Below are positions 1-7,907 of a stretch of DNA of 64,000 bases, piece after piece (position 1 is the stretch's first letter; each line of letters begins with the position of its first letter). The translations under genes were made by a program, and so were the position numbers. Source of the DNA: Candidatus Leptofilum proximum (lineage in GTDB: Bacteria > Chloroflexota > Anaerolineae > Promineifilales > Promineifilaceae); contig JADJXK010000001.1 of the NCBI GenBank assembly GCA_016710325.1, positions 1,426,001 through 1,490,000 on the forward strand. The letters are read 5' to 3'. The notes beneath the pieces are model-generated. The model saw only the letters and a program-made list of their open reading frames with translations. It searched no databases and was not told the origin of the DNA.

Positions 1-179
1 GCCAGCACTTCCGGCGTGCTGAGCGGCGGACTGGTGTTGGGCATGCCCAAAATCATGGTGATGCCACCGGCCAGGGCTGCGGCCGTTCCCGTGCGGAAAT
101 CTTCTTTATGCTCCCCACCCGGCACGCGCAGGTGCGTGTGCACATCGATCAGTCCGGGCAGGGTAATTGTTTCTGTCAT
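1..179 (-). CDS. pyrC: Dihydroorotase, N-terminal part (cut by window edge)
   Basis: Closes the ring of carbamoyl-aspartate to dihydroorotate in cytoplasmic pyrimidine synthesis. Only the first 59 codons are present and the gene leaves the window at base 1. The metal-binding HxH motif (LIDVHTHLR, His14 and His16) and the stretches TAAALAGGITM and MPNT are diagnostic. The HxH lies only about 14 residues from the start, whereas common bacterial PyrC has a longer N-terminal strand region, so it resembles the short dihydroorotase domain of the CAD type. The start is supported by AAGGAGG just upstream. The leader upstream (180-440) looks regulatory. Confidence 0.85.
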   Translation of the reverse strand, partial: MTETITLPGLIDVHTHLRVPGGEHKEDFRTGTAAALAGGITMILGMPNTSPPLSTPEVL

Positions 180-440
180 GTGCCTCCTTTGTTGGTGAAG
201 ATTGGGCCAATTTTGTTTGCGATGCGGCTTGTTTGTCTGAAATTGGCCCAATCTCCCAACGCGTTTTGGCAAAAAAAAAGCCTAATCCAGAAGGATCAGG
301 CTGTGAAAAGCAAATGATTGTTCGCCCAGGCGCTGCGATTTTGAGTTTCTTACCGGTTAGTTCAGGCATTGGTCTCCTCATCTATGTGCCGAATTTGCAC
401 CGGGAGAAAATGGTAACACGGAACGGCCGTTTTGCCCAAA
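180..440 (-). promoter_or_regulatory. Leader of pyrC: promoter, intrinsic terminator, inverted repeat, possible leader ORF
   Basis: This is a gene-free stretch read leftward. A promoter is suggested by TTGGGC (439-434), an 18-nt spacer containing ACGGCCGT, and TACCAT (415-410). A terminator hairpin AGCCTGATCC/TTCT/GGATTAGGCT with a run of nine T lies at 302-271. A second inverted repeat with 15-bp arms (199-213 and 240-254) follows before pyrC. An ATG at 369 with AGGAG upstream opens a frame that runs through the terminator to 106, inside pyrC in another frame. A terminator between promoter and pyrC suggests attenuation, and an ORF spanning the T-run resembles the logic of the enterobacterial pyrBI leader. 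That comparison is inference. Confidence 0.5.
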
Positions 441-492
441 ATTCTAATGCTTTGCCACAGAAGACACAGAGGGTGAGGAGAAGGTTTTGTTC

Positions 493-1122
493 TCAGTTGC
501 TGAGCATGGGCGCCTTTTTAAGCCACTGATCCGCTCCGACCTGGTCCAGCATGAAGCGGGCAAAGTCGGCGCGGGCCAGTTGGGTGCCAGGACCCTGCCC
601 GGCGTAACCGACTTTGATCTGGCCACTGCTGGGTTTATCGTGCAGGCGAGGGGCGCGGGCCAACATCCAGTCCAGGCCGCTGCTGCGAATGGCGGCCACC
701 ATGCCCTGGCTGTCGGCCAGGACGTGCCGGGCAAACAGGCGCAGCGCCAGCCCAAACAGCTGCCCAATCAGCTGCGGCCGGTCGTTGGGATCGGCCACAC
801 CTGCCCCGGTGGCGGCGATGAGGCGGCGCACCCCCGTCTTTTTCATGGCCGCGACGATGTGGGCCATACCGGTGGTTAACGGCCGTTCCGGCGTGTTGCT
901 CGTCGGTCCCAGGGCGCTGAGCACGGCATCGGCACCCGCCACGGCCTGCTCGATCTTGGCGGCCTCGTGCATTTCGCCCTGAATGACGGTGAGGCGCGGT
1001 TCCTGCTGCTTCACCTTGGCCGGATTGCGCACGTAGATGGTGACCTCATGCCCGGCGGCCAGCGCCTGTTTGACCAATTCCTGCCCGGTGCCGCCCGTGG
1101 CACCAAAAATCGTTAACTTCAT
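493..1122 (-). CDS. NAD(P)H-binding protein, atypical short-chain dehydrogenase (NmrA/BVR-B-like)
   Basis: A 209-residue Rossmann-fold protein. The N-terminal glycine motif (MKLTIFGATGGTGQ) binds NAD(P); the middle region (SALGPTSNTPERPLTTGMAH) is typical of the flavin-reductase/biliverdin-reductase-like atypical SDR family. These are cytoplasmic redox or sensor proteins and the substrate is not predictable. An upstream in-frame ATG exists, but the start at 1122 has a clear GGAGG seven bases before it. It lies downstream of, and in the same direction as, a second NAD(P)-binding gene and a TetR gene, so the three may share control. A hairpin repeat separates it from the next gene. Confidence 0.75.
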   Translation of the reverse strand: MKLTIFGATGGTGQELVKQALAAGHEVTIYVRNPAKVKQQEPRLTVIQGEMHEAAKIEQAVAGADAVLSALGPTSNTPERPLTTGMAHIVAAMKKTGVRRLIAATGAGVADPNDRPQLIGQLFGLALRLFARHVLADSQGMVAAIRSSGLDWMLARAPRLHDKPSSGQIKVGYAGQGPGTQLARADFARFMLDQVGADQWLKKAPMLSN

Positions 1123-1165
1123 GGTTTTGCCTCCACAATATTCCTTTGAATGGCTCATTAGAAGT

Positions 1166-1235
1166 GGACACTGATAAACGCTGATTTGCACAGATACAGG
1201 TAAAAATCAGTGTAAATCTGTGAAAATTAGTGTCC
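1166..1235. repeat. Intergenic imperfect hairpin made of short repeated units
   Basis: Between the two NAD(P)-binding genes. Outer arms are GGACACT (1166-1172) and AGTGTCC (1229-1235). Inside, ACTGAT/ATCAGT and CACAGAT/ATCTGTG words recur in both orientations. There is no T-run, so it is not an obvious terminator. It belongs to the class of inverted tandem-unit repeats found in many gaps of this window. Confidence 0.6.
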
Positions 1236-1265
1236 TATTCAAAAAGTGATTGACAGTCTGTTTGC

Positions 1266-2129
1266 CTACTGCCAGACTGGAGCATAGTCGGCAATGAACT
1301 GCTGCATGGAGATGGGTGGTCGGTTGAGGAGAACGGCCGTATCCGGCGTCACCGTCTCCGCCAGGCCAAAGCGGGTGGTCAGGTAGATGGCCGTCACCAC
1401 GGTCACGTAGCTCAGCGGGAAGCCGCGCCGCCACAGCCGCCAGGCAAACCGCAAAAAATGGGGATGGCTGTAGCCAATCGACCGGTTTAACGCCGTGGTC
1501 AGCAGTTTGGCCACGGTGCCATAATCTAGCGCCTCGCTGCCGGTGAGCGGGTACGCTTTGCCGTTATGGCCCGGTTCGGTGAGCGTCTTGGCGGCCACGG
1601 CGGCAATGTCGCGCACGTCGATAAACGCCGTTTTCCCGTCACCCGCCGGAATGAAGATGTCGTCGTTTTCGCTGATGTCCTGGCGATGGGTGGTGCTCAG
1701 GTTCTGCATGAAGAAGCCGCAGCGCAGCAGTGTGGTTGGCACGCCGCTTTCCGCCAGCAGCGCTTCCACCTTGGCGTGGGGTACAAAGCGGTTCTTCTCC
1801 GCGCCCAGCAGCGACAAAAAGACAATCTGCTGCACACCTGCCGCGGCAGCGTAATCAATGGCCGGTTTCATGTCGCGCCGGACCTGGGCAATGTGCGGCG
1901 GGCGCATCAAAAACAGGCGCGCCACTCCGGCAAAAGCATCGGGGAAGGTGGCGGGATCGGTAAAGTCAAAACGCACCCAGGCTACGCCTGCTGGCAGTCG
2001 GCTGGCTTCCGCCTCAGAAACGACCGCAGCGCGCACGTTTTCACCTGCCTCATGCAGCAGTCGCACCACCTCGCTGCCGACGTTGCCGGCAGCGCCCGTA
2101 ATCAAAATAGGAGATTTTTGCGATTCCAT
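1266..2129 (-). CDS. NmrA-like NAD(P)-binding protein
   Basis: A 287-residue Rossmann protein of the NmrA/HSCARG-type atypical SDR group. The N-terminus ILITGAAGNVGSEVV is the dinucleotide site. The mid region (KVEALLAESGVPTTLLRCGFF) and the proposed-substrate side FIDVRDIAAVAAK are typical of this family, which lacks the YxxxK catalytic pair and usually acts as a redox sensor or quinone/azo reductase. An LmrA/YxaF-like operator lies 5 bases upstream of the start, so the gene is probably repressed by the adjacent TetR protein. There is no Shine-Dalgarno sequence before the ATG and the leader would be very short. Function beyond NAD(P) binding is inference. Confidence 0.8.
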   Translation of the reverse strand: MESQKSPILITGAAGNVGSEVVRLLHEAGENVRAAVVSEAEASRLPAGVAWVRFDFTDPATFPDAFAGVARLFLMRPPHIAQVRRDMKPAIDYAAAAGVQQIVFLSLLGAEKNRFVPHAKVEALLAESGVPTTLLRCGFFMQNLSTTHRQDISENDDIFIPAGDGKTAFIDVRDIAAVAAKTLTEPGHNGKAYPLTGSEALDYGTVAKLLTTALNRSIGYSHPHFLRFAWRLWRRGFPLSYVTVVTAIYLTTRFGLAETVTPDTAVLLNRPPISMQQFIADYAPVWQ

Positions 2130-2133
2130 TGTA

Positions 2134-2151
2134 TAGACCAGTCTGTATAAT
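2134..2151 (-). promoter_or_regulatory. LmrA/YxaF-like operator before the NmrA-like gene
   Basis: On the minus strand the site reads ATTATACAGACTGGTCTA. It agrees with the Bacillus LmrA/YxaF box as I recall it (AWTATAtagaNYGgTCTA), with one mismatch in the lower-case positions. It sits in the promoter/start region of the NmrA-like gene and a second copy precedes the TetR gene. Confidence 0.65.
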
Positions 2152-2171
2152 TTTTTGACAAAAAAAGAGCG

Positions 2172-2726
2172 CTACAACAACGCTTCCAATTCCAGGGCAG
2201 CGTCCAGCAGCGGCCCCACATTGCGCTCGCTGCGGCTGAGAATCGTTGCCCCCTCAATGATGGCAATCACAAGCATGCCCAGACGCCGGGCGCGCACCGG
2301 TTCATAGCCGCTGTCCAGGAGCTTTTGCTCAATCACTTTTTGCCATGCCTGGTACGCGTCACGACAGGCAGCGTTGAGGCGCTCGTTGGTTGAGGCGGCT
2401 TCCAGGGCAACGGCCGTAATCGGACCACCAGACTCAAAGCTGCTGGCCTGGACGTGGTGTGCCAGGCTGCGCAAAAAGTTTGGAATCGCCTCGGCTGGAC
2501 TTTCATAGGCGGCCAAACCTTCTTGCAGCCGCGCGACGATAAGCTGGCTGGTGCGGGCAATGGCTTCTTCAACCAAACCATCTTTGCCGTCGGGGAAGTA
2601 GTAATAAAGCGATCCCTTGGGCGCGCCGCTTTCCGCCAAAATCTGGTTGAGCCCCGTGGCGTGGTAGCCCTGAGTTTCGATCAGCTGGCAGGTGGTAGAG
2701 ATAATTTGGTCTCGTTTTGTGTTCAT
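2172..2726 (-). CDS. TetR-family repressor, LmrA/YxaF type
   Basis: A 184-residue regulator. Residues 1-50 form the TetR helix-turn-helix (QGYHATGLNQILAESGAPKG, then SLYYYFPDGKDGL). The C-terminal half (SFESGGPITAVALEAA, then CRDAYQAWQKVIEQ) matches the LmrA/YxaF-type ligand domain that senses small aromatic compounds such as flavonoids. One operator-like box lies upstream of this gene (2747-2764) and one before the downstream NmrA-like gene, which suggests autorepression plus repression of the NAD(P)-binding genes. The ligand is unknown. Confidence 0.85.
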   Translation of the reverse strand: MNTKRDQIISTTCQLIETQGYHATGLNQILAESGAPKGSLYYYFPDGKDGLVEEAIARTSQLIVARLQEGLAAYESPAEAIPNFLRSLAHHVQASSFESGGPITAVALEAASTNERLNAACRDAYQAWQKVIEQKLLDSGYEPVRARRLGMLVIAIIEGATILSRSERNVGPLLDAALELEALL

Positions 2727-2746
2727 GTGCTTACCTGATGGGTGAA

Positions 2747-2764
2747 ATTATAACGACTGGTCTA
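2747..2764 (+). promoter_or_regulatory. LmrA/YxaF-like operator before the TetR gene
   Basis: Reads ATTATAACGACTGGTCTA on the plus strand, sharing ATTATA and GACTGGTCTA with the operator at 2134-2151. It lies about 20 bases upstream of the TetR start codon, as expected for autoregulation. Confidence 0.6.
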
Positions 2765-2770
2765 GTAATG

Positions 2771-3049
2771 TCAAGTGATCTCTGAAAACCGGGACAAGAG
2801 TAGGGGAACGGCCGTTTCGCGCCAAAACTGCGGTGACACCATGCCGCCAGACATGCCGCTGCGCGGAAATCGCGCCACACCAAAATACTTTTCGGCGGTG
2901 ATGGGCTGGCCGGTTAATGTCTCAAATGCCTGGATGAGCAGCTGTTCAAGCTGCGCGGTTGTGCCGGGTAAAGGTGTTGCGGCAAAGTGGTCGGCCATTT
3001 CTTGCCAGAGGTGCGGATCGCCGCGCAGGCCCCACTGCCACGGTTTTTC
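2771..3049 (-). pseudogene. Truncated unknown coding remnant
   Basis: An open frame that begins directly after a TAG (3052-3050) with no good start codon until an internal ATG at 2998. It reads EKPWQWGLRGDPHLWQEMA and ends with VPLLLSRFSEIT. The amino acid text looks like real protein, including before the ATG, which suggests that the 5' part of the gene was lost. If translated from 2998 it would give 75 residues. I do not recognise the family. It lies between the TetR promoter and aviRa. Confidence 0.4.
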
Positions 3050-3104
3050 CTAGAAAAGAGCAGAAACATAGAGTGGATTGGTTGACATAAGCAATTTACT
3101 TTTC

Positions 3105-3839
3105 TCAGTCCGAGAGTGGTTTTAGAAATGTAATCAACCGCTTGCCGTGGCGAAAACGGCCGTACCGCCCAAATTTTTCATGGGCCACCACTTTTCCCTT
3201 GGTCGTCGCCAAAGCCACCACACTTTGTTCGTGAAGCACCGGACGCAGCTGCTCCAGCAAATGCCAGATGGGTTGCTGATTTTTCTGTTCTCCTCGCCAG
3301 GCCGAGAGTTGACCATAGGGCAAATCGCTCAAAACCATGTCAATCGGATGGGCCAGCCTGGCGGCAATTTGCCCCGGTTGGGTAGCATCTGCCACAAAAA
3401 TGTGGGTGGACAGGGCCGGTGCTTCGGCCAGACGCGCCATCAGCCGGTCGGCGCTGGCCAGGGCTGCCTGGTGTGATGCCTTGCCAAACGCCTGCCAATC
3501 GGCGGCGATGGCCTGGCGGCGCTGGTTCAACCCTTCCGGCGTCAAAAGCGATAGGTTTCGCGTAGCCAACTTTGCGGCTGTGGGATCAATGTCGGAAGCA
3601 GCCAGGCTGGCCAGTGCTTCACGGTGCAAAAAACCGAGCACCGCCAGATGATAACCAGATCCGCAGCAAGGATCGTACAGCGACACCGCCGCCGGATTGC
3701 CCAGCAAAGCCCGGGCGCGCTGGAAAATTTCGCTGGCCAGGCGCACCGGGAAGGCGGGCTGGCCAGGAGCGCTGACCAACACCTGCCCACTGGCCAAATC
3801 GCTGTAATCTTCCTTGTCGGTGGCGAAACGGTAGGCCAT
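3105..3839 (-). CDS. aviRa: 23S rRNA methyltransferase, AviRa family
   Basis: A 244-residue class I SAM-dependent methyltransferase. AviRa of Streptomyces methylates a guanine of 23S rRNA in the avilamycin binding region. The N-terminus (MAYRFATDKEDYSDLASGQV, then AFPVRLASEIFQRA) is characteristic of AviRa. The SAM-binding motif is YDPCCGSGYHL and the later motif IDMVLSDLPYGQ is the catalytic loop of base N-methyltransferases. An intrinsic avilamycin-type tolerance or an ordinary rRNA modification role is inferred. It follows the LysE gene in the same direction with a 43-base gap. Confidence 0.8.
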   Translation of the reverse strand: MAYRFATDKEDYSDLASGQVLVSAPGQPAFPVRLASEIFQRARALLGNPAAVSLYDPCCGSGYHLAVLGFLHREALASLAASDIDPTAAKLATRNLSLLTPEGLNQRRQAIAADWQAFGKASHQAALASADRLMARLAEAPALSTHIFVADATQPGQIAARLAHPIDMVLSDLPYGQLSAWRGEQKNQQPIWHLLEQLRPVLHEQSVVALATTKGKVVAHEKFGRYGRFRHGKRLITFLKPLSD

Positions 3840-3882
3840 CGCTGCTCATTGTCCTCAACTTGCTCTGTTCCTCTGTGGCTCC

Positions 3883-4518
3883 CTATTTGGTCTTGCTGCC
3901 GGAAACGGCCGTTCCCACCCCCAGCGCAAGGTACACCAGTCCAGAAAAATAGCGCTGCCGCTGCTGGAACGATTGGCTCTGTTTGAGCCAGCCGCCCAAC
4001 TGCCCGGCCAGCAGCGCGTAGATGCTGTCGCTGAACAGGGCAATCATCACAAAGATCAGGCCCAGAATGAACGTTTGCAGCGGCACTGAGCCGTGTGCCG
4101 GATCGGCAAATTGAGGCAGGAAAGCCAGGAAAAAGAGGGCGGTTTTGGGATTGAGCAGGTTCACTACAAAGCCCTGGCGGAAGATTTGCCCCAGCGGTTT
4201 AGGCTCGACCACGATGTTTTGCTGCGCTTCGGGCTTTTTGAGCAGGGTAGTAAGGCCCAGGTAGATGAGGTAGGCAGCCCCCAAATATTTAACGATACTG
4301 AATGCCAAAGCGGACGCAGCGAGAACGGCCGTAATCCCCACCGCCGCCGCCAACGAATGTACCACTGCCCCCAGCGCAATTCCCAACACCGAAACGATGC
4401 CCGCCAGCTTACCCTGGTCCACCGAGCGGGCCACCACGTACAAAACCGCTGGCCCTGGCACCACAATCAGCAGCCCCGCCGCCAGCATAAACGTCGCTAA
4501 ACGTGTCCATTCGAACAT
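3883..4518 (-). CDS. LysE/RhtB-family amino-acid exporter
   Basis: A 211-residue inner-membrane protein with about six hydrophobic segments. The signature GLLIVVPGPAVLYVVARS near residues 15-32 and the motif GFVVNLLNPKTALFFLAFLPQF near 120-140 are typical of LysE/RhtB exporters of amino acids or homoserine lactones. It lies next to metY and metA, so export of a methionine-pathway intermediate such as homoserine is possible, but the substrate cannot be read from the sequence. The start has AGGAGG seven bases upstream. Confidence 0.85.
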   Translation of the reverse strand: MFEWTRLATFMLAAGLLIVVPGPAVLYVVARSVDQGKLAGIVSVLGIALGAVVHSLAAAVGITAVLAASALAFSIVKYLGAAYLIYLGLTTLLKKPEAQQNIVVEPKPLGQIFRQGFVVNLLNPKTALFFLAFLPQFADPAHGSVPLQTFILGLIFVMIALFSDSIYALLAGQLGGWLKQSQSFQQRQRYFSGLVYLALGVGTAVSGSKTK

Positions 4519-4532
4519 GAAAACCTCCTGGA

Positions 4533-4589
4533 ATTTCCCCGGAAACTGCGCCTACGAAACCGTTCTCGTGAAGAAGTTTCCGGGGAAAT
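4533..4589. repeat. Hairpin repeat with arms ATTTCCCCGGAAACT / AGTTTCCGGGGAAAT
   Basis: Two perfect 15-base arms (4533-4547 and 4575-4589) separated by 27 bases between metY and the LysE gene. A close relative with a 3-base loop occurs at 27867-27899, so this is a small repeat family. There is no T-run. Confidence 0.7.
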
Positions 4590-4598
4590 ACTTGTAGA

Positions 4599-5873
4599 TC
4601 ATGCCGCCGCAGCCAATGCCTGCTCCAAATCGGCCAAAATGTCGTCGATGTGCTCGATGCCGATGCACAGCCGGATGGCGTCTGGTGTGACGCCAGCGGC
4701 CGCAAGTTCCGCTTCCGTGAGCTGGCGGTGGGTGGTGGAGGCGGGATGAGCCGCCAACGACTTGGCATCGCCGATGTTGACCAAGCGCTTAAACAGCTTG
4801 AGCGCGTCGTAGAACTTTACACCTGCCTCAAAGCCACCTTTAATGCCAAAGGTGAGCAGGGCGGAGGGACGGCCGTTGGTATACTTCTGCGCCAGTTCAT
4901 AATACGGCGAGCTGGGTAAACCGGCAAAATTCACCCAGGCTACGCTGTTGTGGCCATCCAGGTAGTTGGCCACCGCCAGGGCGTTTTCCGTGTGGCGCTC
5001 CATGCGCAGGGCCAGCGTCTCGATGCCCTGAAGGATGAGGAAGGCGTTAAAGGGGCTGATAGCCGAGCCGGTGTTGCGCAGCGGCACGGTGCGCGCCCGG
5101 CCAATGTAGGCTGCCGGACCCAACGCCTCCGTGTACACCACGCCATGATACGACGGTTCCGGTGTGTTCAGCATGGGGAAGCGGTCGGCGTGTTCGGCCC
5201 AGGGGAACTTGCCGGAATCGACGATAAGACCGCCGAGTGAGTTGCCGTGCCCGCCCATGTACTTGGTCAGCGAGTGGACCACGATGTCTGCACCGTAGTC
5301 GATGGGCCGGATGAGAATGGGCGTAGCGACGGTGTTGTCTACAATAACGGGCACGCCGTGTTTGTGGGCCATCGTGGCAATCGCCTCTACGTCCACAATG
5401 TTGCCTGCCGGATTGCCAATCGTTTCACAGAAAACGGCCGCTGTCTTCTCATCGATCAATTTTTCCAGGCAGGCCGGGCTGTCATCCTGGCCAAAACGCA
5501 CTTCGATGCCCTGCTTGGGCAGCATGTGGGCAAACAGCGTGTAGGTACCACCGTACAGCAGCGGCACCGAGACGATGTTGCTGCCCGCCTCGGCAATGGT
5601 CAGAATGGAATAGTTGATGGCCGCGCTGCCCGCGCTGACGGCTAACCCGGCAATGCCGCCTTCCAGCTCTGCCACGCGCTTTTCCAGCACATCGGCCGTG
5701 GGGTTCATGATGCGGGTGTAAATGTTGCCGGGCACGGCCAGGTTGAACAGGTCAGCCCCATGCTGGGCGTCGTCAAACTCATAAGCTACGGTCTGATAGA
5801 TGGGCACGGCCACCGCCCTGGTGGTGGGATCAGTCTCGTAACCGCCGTGAATACCAATGGTTGCTGCTTTCAT
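4599..5873 (-). CDS. metY: O-acyl-homoserine sulfhydrylase
   Basis: A 424-residue PLP enzyme of the Cys/Met metabolism family. It makes homocysteine directly from O-acylhomoserine and sulfide. The PLP lysine lies in VVHSLTKYMGGHGNSLGG; ETIGNPAGN and VDNTVATP are cofactor-contact motifs. The length (about 425) and the YTRIMNPT motif near the N-terminus favour MetY over the shorter MetB/MetC. It is downstream of metA in the same direction, which gives direct sulfhydrylation from homoserine in two steps. AAGGAG lies 11 bases before the ATG. Confidence 0.9.
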   Translation of the reverse strand: MKAATIGIHGGYETDPTTRAVAVPIYQTVAYEFDDAQHGADLFNLAVPGNIYTRIMNPTADVLEKRVAELEGGIAGLAVSAGSAAINYSILTIAEAGSNIVSVPLLYGGTYTLFAHMLPKQGIEVRFGQDDSPACLEKLIDEKTAAVFCETIGNPAGNIVDVEAIATMAHKHGVPVIVDNTVATPILIRPIDYGADIVVHSLTKYMGGHGNSLGGLIVDSGKFPWAEHADRFPMLNTPEPSYHGVVYTEALGPAAYIGRARTVPLRNTGSAISPFNAFLILQGIETLALRMERHTENALAVANYLDGHNSVAWVNFAGLPSSPYYELAQKYTNGRPSALLTFGIKGGFEAGVKFYDALKLFKRLVNIGDAKSLAAHPASTTHRQLTEAELAAAGVTPDAIRLCIGIEHIDDILADLEQALAAAA

Positions 5874-5911
5874 CGTAGGTGTTTCTCCTTAAGTTGGCCT
5901 TTGGGTACTTC

Positions 5912-5957
5912 TGAAACGTGAAACGTGATGCGCGAAAAACTCACGTTTCACGTTTCA
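5912..5957. repeat. Inverted tandem-unit repeat (GTGAAAC units)
   Basis: Left arm TGAAACGTGAAACGTGA (5912-5928) is the exact reverse complement of the right arm (5941-5957). Both are built from the 7-mer GTGAAAC. It lies between metA and metY. Related copies occur at 35855-35917 and 49622-49670. Confidence 0.8.
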
Positions 5958-5987
5958 CGAATTTTCATCCCAAAGAAGGTAATTTGC

Positions 5988-7058
5988 TCATTTGCGCAGG
6001 CCCAGTGGGTTTTGGGGATCAATGCCAGGGACAAACGGCCGTTTCCTATCCAGCGCCGTCAGCTGATAAACCAGCCCCAGCCAGTTGTTGAACAATGCTT
6101 TGCCCGTGTCGCCCCAGGTGTTGTCCAGATGCTGCTCGATGGCCGCCTCTGGGAATGGGGGAATGGGCGTGTTGGCTGCCTGGCTGGCCAGGATGATGGC
6201 CCGGTACTCGTCGGCGATGGCTGCGGCCGTTTCCGGGAAGTAATTTTCGGGATGCGGCGGGTACTCATCAATCTCCCCGGCCACAAAGCGCAGCACCTCC
6301 CGTTTGTACTCCTTAAGCAAACTGTTGTAATCATATTCCGGATGCCCCTGAAAGAAGACCAGGCGGAACTGGTCGGGGCTAACCGCCATGTGCACCCCTC
6401 CTTCGCTGCTTTCCACCAGAATCGTCAGCCCGGCAGCCTCCAGCTGTGCCTGGGTAATGGCGTTGTAGCGCGAATGCACCACGTCGAACCGGGTGTTGAT
6501 GTTGAGCAGCAAAGGATGTGCTTTTTGGGTGATGCGATGGGTGTACACGCCCCACTTTTTGGCGGGCAGCCGCTGCCGCTTGATGCCATACAGCTGCTGC
6601 ACCAGTGCGTGGGTCGCCAGGCAGGAGCACAGCACCGAGGTTACACCTTCCGTTGCCCAGGTAATCACCTCTTGCAGCGGCCGCCAGAACGGCTCTTCTT
6701 CCAACGTTGGATTGGCCACATTGGCCCCGGTAATCACCAGCGCGTCGAGCCCGTCTTGTTTCAGTTGTTCAAAAGTGGTGTAGAACTCATCGATATACGC
6801 TTGCGTGTCCCTGCTGCGCGGCAGCCCAGGGATTGAAAACGGGTAGACATAAAACTGGGCAATCTGGTTGGAGCTGCCCAGCAGGCGCATAAACTGCTGC
6901 TCAGTGATGGTGAGCGCCGCATCGGGCATCATGTTCAGCAGCCCAATGTGCAGTTCGCGGATGTCCTGGTGCAGCGCATGTTCCAGGGTCAAGATTTCCT
7001 GGCCCTGGCGGCGTAAATTTTCAAAGGTTGGGAGTGGAGAATGAGCGACTAAGGGCAT
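5988..7058 (-). CDS. metA: Homoserine O-acyltransferase, MetA type
   Basis: A 356-residue enzyme that activates homoserine for methionine synthesis. The class I glutamine-amidotransferase-like fold is shown by the active-site region VLCSCLATHA, where Cys146 aligns with E. coli Cys142, and by the catalytic-His region FFQGHPEYD. IGLLNMMPDAAL and the TGAN..E..FW segment are MetA hallmarks. The residue that separates succinyl- from acetyl-CoA users (E. coli Gly111, Glu in acetyl users) is Ala115 here, so the acyl donor is undecided. It is longer than E. coli MetA (309) because of a C-terminal tail. No Shine-Dalgarno is visible at the start. Confidence 0.88.
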   Translation of the reverse strand: MPLVAHSPLPTFENLRRQGQEILTLEHALHQDIRELHIGLLNMMPDAALTITEQQFMRLLGSSNQIAQFYVYPFSIPGLPRSRDTQAYIDEFYTTFEQLKQDGLDALVITGANVANPTLEEEPFWRPLQEVITWATEGVTSVLCSCLATHALVQQLYGIKRQRLPAKKWGVYTHRITQKAHPLLLNINTRFDVVHSRYNAITQAQLEAAGLTILVESSEGGVHMAVSPDQFRLVFFQGHPEYDYNSLLKEYKREVLRFVAGEIDEYPPHPENYFPETAAAIADEYRAIILASQAANTPIPPFPEAAIEQHLDNTWGDTGKALFNNWLGLVYQLTALDRKRPFVPGIDPQNPLGLRK

Positions 7059-7173
7059 AAGGTTACTTCTGTTGGCTGTTGTTTATGCGGCTGTCTCAAG
7101 TTTTGTTGGCCGGGTGCAGGTGTGTTGTGCAAACGTGCCTGGATGATACGGCCGTTACCCACAACAGCCTAGT

Positions 7174-7276
7174 ACTGAAGCAAACATCTTTTGACGAATA
7201 GCTTTGGCGCCAATTGCTTCAGTTTAAGTGTTCCGCTTGAAAGTTGTATCCGTCATTATTTGTTTGGCGGAACACT
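7174..7276. repeat. Two consecutive hairpins upstream of metA
   Basis: In the 400-base gap between divergent metA and aroQ. The first pair is ACTGAAGCAA (7174-7183) with TTGCTTCAGT (7214-7223). The second is AGTGTTCCGC (7227-7236) with GCGGAACACT (7267-7276). No T-run follows and no SAM-riboswitch consensus is visible. The rest of the gap (7277-7457) shows weak open frames but nothing I can name. The pairs could be ends of a decayed mobile element or an operator array. Confidence 0.5.
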
Positions 7277-7457
7277 ACTAAGAATAAACCTGTGGATTGC
7301 GCGGGGGAAGTCACAGCGCGGCAGATGGTAACAAACAGTGTTTGATGCGTCAACGGGCAAAAATTGGCGCAGGCGGCTGTTAAGATCGCGTAAGAAGTGC
7401 TCAATTGGGTGTTGACTGCTCTGGGGCAAGATGATTATGATACGCAAGGAGTGCAGA

Positions 7458-7907
7458 ATGGCTATTCAAGTCCTGGTACTACATGGTCCGAATCTGAATC
7501 TGTTGGGTAGTCGTGAGCCAGAGGTTTACGGCCGTTTCACCCTTACCGACATCAATAACCTCTTGTCGGAACAGGCGGAAGCAGCCCAGGCTTCGGTCCA
7601 GTTTTTCCAATCCAACCATGAAGGTGCGATGATCGACGCCATTCACGAAGCCCGCAGCTGGGCCGACGGCATTCTCATCAACCCAGGGGCGTTTACGCAC
7701 TACAGCTATGCCCTGCGTGATGCCCTGGCAGCTGTGGAGCTGCCCGCAGTTGAGGTCCACCTGTCCAACATTCACGCCCGGGAATCATTCCGGCATCAAT
7801 CGGTGTTAGCGGCCGTTTGTTTGGGTCAAATTTCGGGGTTTGGTTGGCGTAGTTACCAGTTGGGGCTGCAGGTTCTGCTGCAAACAATCCAAGAAAAAAG
7901 AGCTTAG
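7458..7907 (+). CDS. aroQ: 3-dehydroquinate dehydratase, type II
   Basis: A 149-residue shikimate-pathway enzyme forming 3-dehydroshikimate; type II enzymes are dodecamers. The start of the protein (VLVLHGPNLNLLGSREPEVYG) holds the catalytic Tyr in EVYG and the flexible-loop Arg. FFQSNHEGAMIDAI, ILINPGAFTHYSYALRDAL and VEVHLSNIHARESFRHQSV are the remaining substrate-binding motifs. The start at 7458 is chosen over an upstream ATG because GGAG lies seven bases before it and the family begins here. It ends in an inverted repeat. Confidence 0.93.
   Translation: MAIQVLVLHGPNLNLLGSREPEVYGRFTLTDINNLLSEQAEAAQASVQFFQSNHEGAMIDAIHEARSWADGILINPGAFTHYSYALRDALAAVELPAVEVHLSNIHARESFRHQSVLAAVCLGQISGFGWRSYQLGLQVLLQTIQEKRA

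Noticed and set aside
5925..6836. Plus-strand frame of about 300 codons opposite metA
   Set aside because: Antisense shadow of a clear metA; the protein has no recognisable pattern.
7219..7447. Overlapping short minus-strand frames between metA and aroQ as a transposase remnant
   Set aside because: The translated text has no transposase motif and the nearby inverted repeats alone are not enough to call an insertion sequence.
7059..7457. SAM riboswitch upstream of metA
   Set aside because: None of the conserved SAM-I core elements could be found on the minus strand; only generic hairpins are present.
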